Below, piece by piece: positions 6,134-9,768 of a DNA stretch of 9,768 nucleotides. This DNA is from CAZRKC01 sp964600665. Its GTDB lineage: Bacteria > Bacillota > SLNR01. Location: positions 1-9,768 of the forward strand of contig CAZRKC010000052.1 in assembly GCA_964600665.1 (NCBI GenBank), given 5' to 3'. The notes beneath the pieces are model-generated. The model was not told the origin of the DNA and did no database searches. It saw nothing but the letters and a program-made list of their open reading frames with translations. The position numbers and the translations under genes are program-made. Every line of letters begins with the position of its first letter. The first letter of the stretch is position 1.

Positions 6134-7247
6134 ACACGCTCTTCTCTCGGCTTCCTCCTCCCACAGGTGGCTGAACTGCCCGCCCTCCGCAAGGCTCTGT
6201 GAGAGTTGTGAGGATAAAGGCAGTGACTATGCCGCCGAAGGTACGGACGCACACGCCCTCTGCGAGTATAAGCTTCGAACTGCTCTTGGCATCTCGGCCA
6301 AAGACCCAACAGCCAACCTTACCTACTACAACGAGGAGATGGAGGAATGTGCCAACAGTTACGCCGCCTATATCCTTGAACTGGTGGAAACGGCGAAACA
6401 AAACTGTGCCGACCCGGTTGTCCTCATTGAACAGCGACTCGACTTTTCCAGGTATGTTGAGGGCGGCTTCGGTACCGGTGACTGTGTGGTAATCGCTGAC
6501 GGTACGCTCCACATCGTGGACTACAAACACGGCCAGGGTGTTCTAGTGGAAGCCGATGACAATCCGCAAATGAAGCTCTATGCATTGGGAGCCTTGGAAA
6601 TCTTCGACGGCATCTATGACACCGATACGGTTTCCATGACCATCTACCAACCCCGACGCGACAATGTATCTACCTATACGGTATTCAAGGAATCCCTGTA
6701 CCAATGGGCAGATGAAATCCTGAAGCCAACCGCCGAACTCGCCTACGCAGGTGAAGGCAAATTCAACTGCGGCGAATGGTGCCAATTCTGCAAAGCAAAG
6801 CATGATTGCCGTGCCAGAGCCGAACGCAATATGGAACTCGCCCAATACGACTTCAAGTTACCACCGCTGCTTGCTGACGATGAGGTCGAGGATATCCTTG
6901 GAAAGATTGACTCCCTGATTTCATGGGCATCGGACATCAAGGATTACGCCCTACAGGCTGCCCTTAGCGGTAAGCAATGGAATGGCTGGAAGCTGGTCGA
7001 GGGACGCTCCAACCGCAGGTACACAGACGAAACGGCAGTAGCCGATGCTGTCAGCACCGCCGGGTTTGACCCATATGAACGCAAGGTTCTCGGCGTCACC
7101 GCGATGACAACTCTGCTCGGCAAAAAACGCTTTGAAGAAGTTCTCGGCAGCTACATTGAAAAGCCTCAAGGCAAACCGACGCTCGTGCCGGAGAGCGATA
7201 AACGACCGGCAATCAATAGCGCACAACAAGACTTTAATGAATTTTAA
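6126..7247 (+). CDS. DUF2800 family protein, Cas4-like PD-(D/E)XK nuclease
   Basis: A 373-aa protein of the DUF2800 family, common in Firmicutes phage replication modules and related to the Cas4/RecB nuclease fold. Catalytic motifs are visible: GTDAH (39-43), GTGDCVVI (116-123) with D119, and IVDYKHG (130-136), where D132 and K134 form the D-x-K signature. After these, C215-x3-C219-x2-C222-x5-C228 resembles the C-terminal cysteines of Cas4 and AddB that hold an Fe-S cluster; the N-terminal partner could be C18, C25 or C28. It probably degrades or processes DNA ends during phage replication or recombination. The start at 6126 is chosen because GAGGTG lies 7 bases upstream and because the family begins MIKHALLSASSSHRW; an upstream frame extension from 6075 has no support. 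Translation is coupled to the preceding gene by an 8-base overlap. Confidence 0.85.
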   Translation: MIKHALLSASSSHRWLNCPPSARLCESCEDKGSDYAAEGTDAHALCEYKLRTALGISAKDPTANLTYYNEEMEECANSYAAYILELVETAKQNCADPVVLIEQRLDFSRYVEGGFGTGDCVVIADGTLHIVDYKHGQGVLVEADDNPQMKLYALGALEIFDGIYDTDTVSMTIYQPRRDNVSTYTVFKESLYQWADEILKPTAELAYAGEGKFNCGEWCQFCKAKHDCRARAERNMELAQYDFKLPPLLADDEVEDILGKIDSLISWASDIKDYALQAALSGKQWNGWKLVEGRSNRRYTDETAVADAVSTAGFDPYERKVLGVTAMTTLLGKKRFEEVLGSYIEKPQGKPTLVPESDKRPAINSAQQDFNEF

Positions 7248-7260
7248 GGAGGAAAATCCT

Positions 7261-7839
7261 ATGTCCACTAATGCAAACAAAGCCAACACTAATCCTATGA
7301 AGGTCATCACAGGTCCCGACACCCGCTGGTCTTATGCCAATGTCTGGGAAGCAAAATCCATTAACGGCGGCACTCCAAAGTTCTCGGTATCGCTGATCAT
7401 CCCTAAGTCCGACACCCGCACCGTGGCTAAAATCAAGTCTGCAATTGAAGCTGCCTACCATGAGGGCGAAGCAAGACTGAAAGGCAACGGAAAGTCCGTA
7501 CCGCCCCTTTCCACCATCAAGACGCCCCTGCGCGATGGTGATACCGAACGCCCGGATGATCCAGCCTACGCCAATTCCTACTTCATCAACGCAAACTCAG
7601 CGACTGCCCCCGGTATCGTTGATGCCGACCGCCAACCTATCTTCACACGATCCGAGGTTTATAGCGGTGTTTATGGAAGGGCAAGTATCAATTTTTATGC
7701 CTTCAACAGCAACGGCAACAGGGGCATCGCCTGCGGATTGAACAACCTGCAGAAAATCCGCGACGGTGAACCACTCGGCGGCAAGTCCAGGGCCGAGGAT
7801 GATTTTGACACCGACCTTGATGAGGACTTCCTATCGTGA
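7261..7839 (+). CDS. DUF2815 family ssDNA-binding-like protein
   Basis: A 192-aa protein of the DUF2815 family, which always accompanies phage DNA polymerase genes of this kind and is thought to be an OB-fold single-stranded-DNA-binding protein comparable to T7 gp2.5. The core runs from TGPDTRWSYANVW (around 18-30) through KFSVSLIIPKSD to the aromatic-rich segment GVYGRASINFYAFNSNGNRG. The last 15 residues (EDDFDTDLDEDFLS) are strongly acidic, as in SSB tails that recruit partner proteins. The start at 7261 is chosen because AAGGAGG lies 8 bases upstream; the frame is open further left but overlaps the nuclease gene. The gap to the nuclease stop is 13 bases, and its stop overlaps the polymerase start. 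Confidence 0.83.
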   Translation: MSTNANKANTNPMKVITGPDTRWSYANVWEAKSINGGTPKFSVSLIIPKSDTRTVAKIKSAIEAAYHEGEARLKGNGKSVPPLSTIKTPLRDGDTERPDDPAYANSYFINANSATAPGIVDADRQPIFTRSEVYSGVYGRASINFYAFNSNGNRGIACGLNNLQKIRDGEPLGGKSRAEDDFDTDLDEDFLS

Positions 7840-9768
7840 GGACGGTCAGCATCGACATAGAAACGTATAGCAGCGTAGACCTCGCCAAAAGCGGGGTCTA
7901 CCGCTATGCGGAATCACCGGACTTTGAAGTCCTGAGCTTCGGATATTCCATTGACGGCGGTGAGGTTCACGTTGTCGACCTCGCCTGTGGTGAGAAGTTA
8001 CCAAACGAAATATGCTCGGCACTTATTGACCCCACAGTTATTAAATGGGCTTTTAACGCCCAGTTCGAAAGAATCTGCCTGTCAAAGTGCTTAGGGTTAC
8101 CTTTGGATCAATACCTTGACCCTCAATCTTGGCGCTGTACGATGATATGGTCGGCATATATGGGCCTTCCCCTCTCCCTTGAAGGCACCGGAGCAGTCCT
8201 CGGGCTTGAAAAACAAAAGCTGATGGAAGGCAAAGACCTCATCCGTTACTTCTGCAAGCCGTGCAGCCCTACAACCGCCAATAGTGGTCGGACACGCAAT
8301 CTGCCCACCCATGACCCAGACAAATGGGCTGCGTTCAAAGAATACAACCGCCGTGACGTTGAAACTGAAATTGCCATACAGGGAAAAATAGCGAAGTTTC
8401 CTGTGCCGGAGTGTATCTGGGAAGAATACCACCTCGACCAAGAGATAAACGACCGTGGCGTTGCACTGGATATGGAATTTGTGCGTCAGGCTATTGGAAT
8501 AGATAATGCATCCCGCTCCGAGCTGATTCAAATGATGCGTGATATCACAGAGCTTGAGAATCCCAACTCCGTGATGCAAATAAAGCAGTGGCTTTCAGAG
8601 CAGGGCCTTAAAACCGATACGCTTGGCAAAAAGGTAGTATCCGAATTGCTGAAAACAGCTCCAAAGCCGCTCGGCAGGGTACTGGGACTCAGGCAGTCGC
8701 TGGCAAAGTCATCGGTCAAGAAATACACGGCGATGGAAAACGCCGTATGCGCCGATGGACGCGCCCGTGGTATGTTCCAGTTTTACGGTGCCAACCGCAC
8801 CGGAAGATGGGCCGGCAGAATAATACAATTGCAAAACCTGCCACAGAACCATCTGCCTGACTTAGAACAGGCTCGCGGTCTTGTTCGCAGTGGAAATTTC
8901 GCGGCTTTAGAACTGCTCTACGACTCCGTACCGGAGGTGTTGTCGGAACTTATCCGTTCTGCCTTTATTCCTAAACCCGGCTATAAATTTATCGTGGCGG
9001 ATTTCTCGGCGATTGAAGCACGGGTCATTGCGTGGCTTGCCGGAGAAAGGTGGCGCAACGAGGTGTTTGCTACCCATGGCAAAATTTACGAAGCATCCGC
9101 AAGTCAGATGTTCCATGTGCCCATTGAAGAAATCACCAAAGTTAGTCCGCTCCGTCAGAAAGGTAAAATCGCCGAACTTGCCTTGGGATACGGTGGATCG
9201 GTCGGTGCACTTAAGGCAATGGGCGCACTGGAGATGGGCCTTAGCGAAGATGAACTTCATCCGCTCGTTGCTGCATGGCGGGCATCAAACCCAAATATCG
9301 TGCGCTTCTGGTGGGATGTTGACCGTGCTGCAATGACGGCGGTCAGGGACAGAACACCAACGCAAACCCACGGCATTCGATTTGCCTGCCAGAGCGGAAT
9401 GCTATTCATCACACTCCCATCCGGCAGGAGGCTTTGCTATGTCAAGCCACGGATAGGCACAAACCAGTTCGGTACTTCTTGTGTGACCTATGAGGGTATC
9501 GGTGCCACAAAGAAGTGGGAGCGGTTGGAGTCCTACGGCCCGAAGTTCGTGGAGAACATCGTGCAGGCTACCAGTCGCGACATCCTATCTTATGCCATGC
9601 AATCACTCCGTCATTGCTTTATCGTAATGCACGTTCATGACGAAATTGTCATCGAAGCTGAACAAGAAATGTCCGCTGAAGTTATATGCCAACAGATGAG
9701 CCGGACACCACCGTGGGCGGAGGGCCTTCTGCTCCGTGCCGAAGGGTTCGATTGCCCATTTTATAAAA
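7836..9768 (+). CDS. Family A DNA polymerase with 3'-5' exonuclease (3' end beyond window)
   Basis: The frame stays open for 644 codons to the window end without a stop, so only the last few residues are probably missing. An N-terminal DnaQ-like proofreading domain shows SIDIET (D7, E9), FNAQFER (N74, E78) and YNRRD (Y170, D174). The polymerase domain follows: YGANRTGRWAG; motif A VADFSAIEAR with D389; motif B RQKGKIAELALGYGG (R440, K444, Y452); and motif C HVHDE with D602 (H599-E603). Both catalytic aspartates and the motif B lysine are intact, so it should be active. It is the replicative polymerase type of T7-like and Firmicutes phages. The start is GTG at 7836, overlapping the preceding stop by 4 bases (GTGA), with GAGGA 9 bases upstream. 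Confidence 0.9.
   Translation, partial: MRTVSIDIETYSSVDLAKSGVYRYAESPDFEVLSFGYSIDGGEVHVVDLACGEKLPNEICSALIDPTVIKWAFNAQFERICLSKCLGLPLDQYLDPQSWRCTMIWSAYMGLPLSLEGTGAVLGLEKQKLMEGKDLIRYFCKPCSPTTANSGRTRNLPTHDPDKWAAFKEYNRRDVETEIAIQGKIAKFPVPECIWEEYHLDQEINDRGVALDMEFVRQAIGIDNASRSELIQMMRDITELENPNSVMQIKQWLSEQGLKTDTLGKKVVSELLKTAPKPLGRVLGLRQSLAKSSVKKYTAMENAVCADGRARGMFQFYGANRTGRWAGRIIQLQNLPQNHLPDLEQARGLVRSGNFAALELLYDSVPEVLSELIRSAFIPKPGYKFIVADFSAIEARVIAWLAGERWRNEVFATHGKIYEASASQMFHVPIEEITKVSPLRQKGKIAELALGYGGSVGALKAMGALEMGLSEDELHPLVAAWRASNPNIVRFWWDVDRAAMTAVRDRTPTQTHGIRFACQSGMLFITLPSGRRLCYVKPRIGTNQFGTSCVTYEGIGATKKWERLESYGPKFVENIVQATSRDILSYAMQSLRHCFIVMHVHDEIVIEAEQEMSAEVICQQMSRTPPWAEGLLLRAEGFDCPFYK

Noticed and set aside
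5707..6530. Leftward open frames opposite the small genes and the nuclease gene
   Set aside because: Antisense shadows of GC-rich coding DNA, without ribosome binding sites or family resemblance.
8097..9336. Antisense and alternate-frame open frames inside the polymerase gene
   Set aside because: The polymerase frame is continuous with all motifs in order, so these are by-products of its codon usage.
1..9768. CRISPR array, tRNA or attachment-site duplication
   Set aside because: No regularly spaced repeats, no cloverleaf-like stretch and no long direct repeats were found on reading both strands.

Overview
The window looks like part of a prophage or related integrative element from a low-to-mid GC Firmicute, most likely a Clostridia-class gut or anaerobic species. 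The evidence is strong GGAGG-type ribosome binding sites before almost every gene, sigma-A type promoters, and a DUF2800 / DUF2815 / family A DNA polymerase cassette, which is a familiar early replication module of Firmicutes phages and mobile elements. No tRNA, rRNA, CRISPR array, integrase or IS element is visible.

Left half (about 78-4359): a visibly more AT-rich regulatory and accessory island built around a divergent promoter region (2234-2466). Leftward runs a compact three-gene unit: a 68-aa XRE/Cro-CI regulator, a three-Cys-motif partner protein (TcmP family, with a methyltransferase-like Rossmann signature), and a small protein of the radical SAM / SPL-like three-cysteine type. The last two are translationally coupled. 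Rightward runs one 630-aa ImmA/IrrE-type zinc protease with its own C-terminal helix-turn-helix. Both promoters are well formed, and palindromes beside them are candidate operators. The obvious hypothesis is a protease-controlled repressor switch that governs the TcmP / three-Cys pair, which would then be a stress- or infection-responsive accessory module of unknown biochemical function.

Middle (4360-4746): a gene-free stretch with two rho-independent terminators that insulate the protease gene, a pair of look-alike hairpins, and then an unusually structured leader with mutually exclusive base pairings that ends right at the ribosome binding site of the next gene.

Right half (4747 to the window end): a tightly packed, more GC-rich rightward operon. 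It encodes a cysteine-rich protein with a sigma-70 region 4-like C-terminus, two small proteins (60 and 110 aa), a DUF2800 Cas4-like PD-(D/E)XK nuclease with an Fe-S-type cysteine cluster, a DUF2815 single-stranded-DNA-binding-like protein with an acidic tail, and a family A DNA polymerase with proofreading exonuclease that runs off the window end. A second structured leader (5559-5619) precedes the small-protein genes. The downstream genes overlap by a few bases or lie within 13 bases, as expected for a co-translated replication operon. The sigma-like protein and the two structured leaders are the likely points at which the replication block is controlled.
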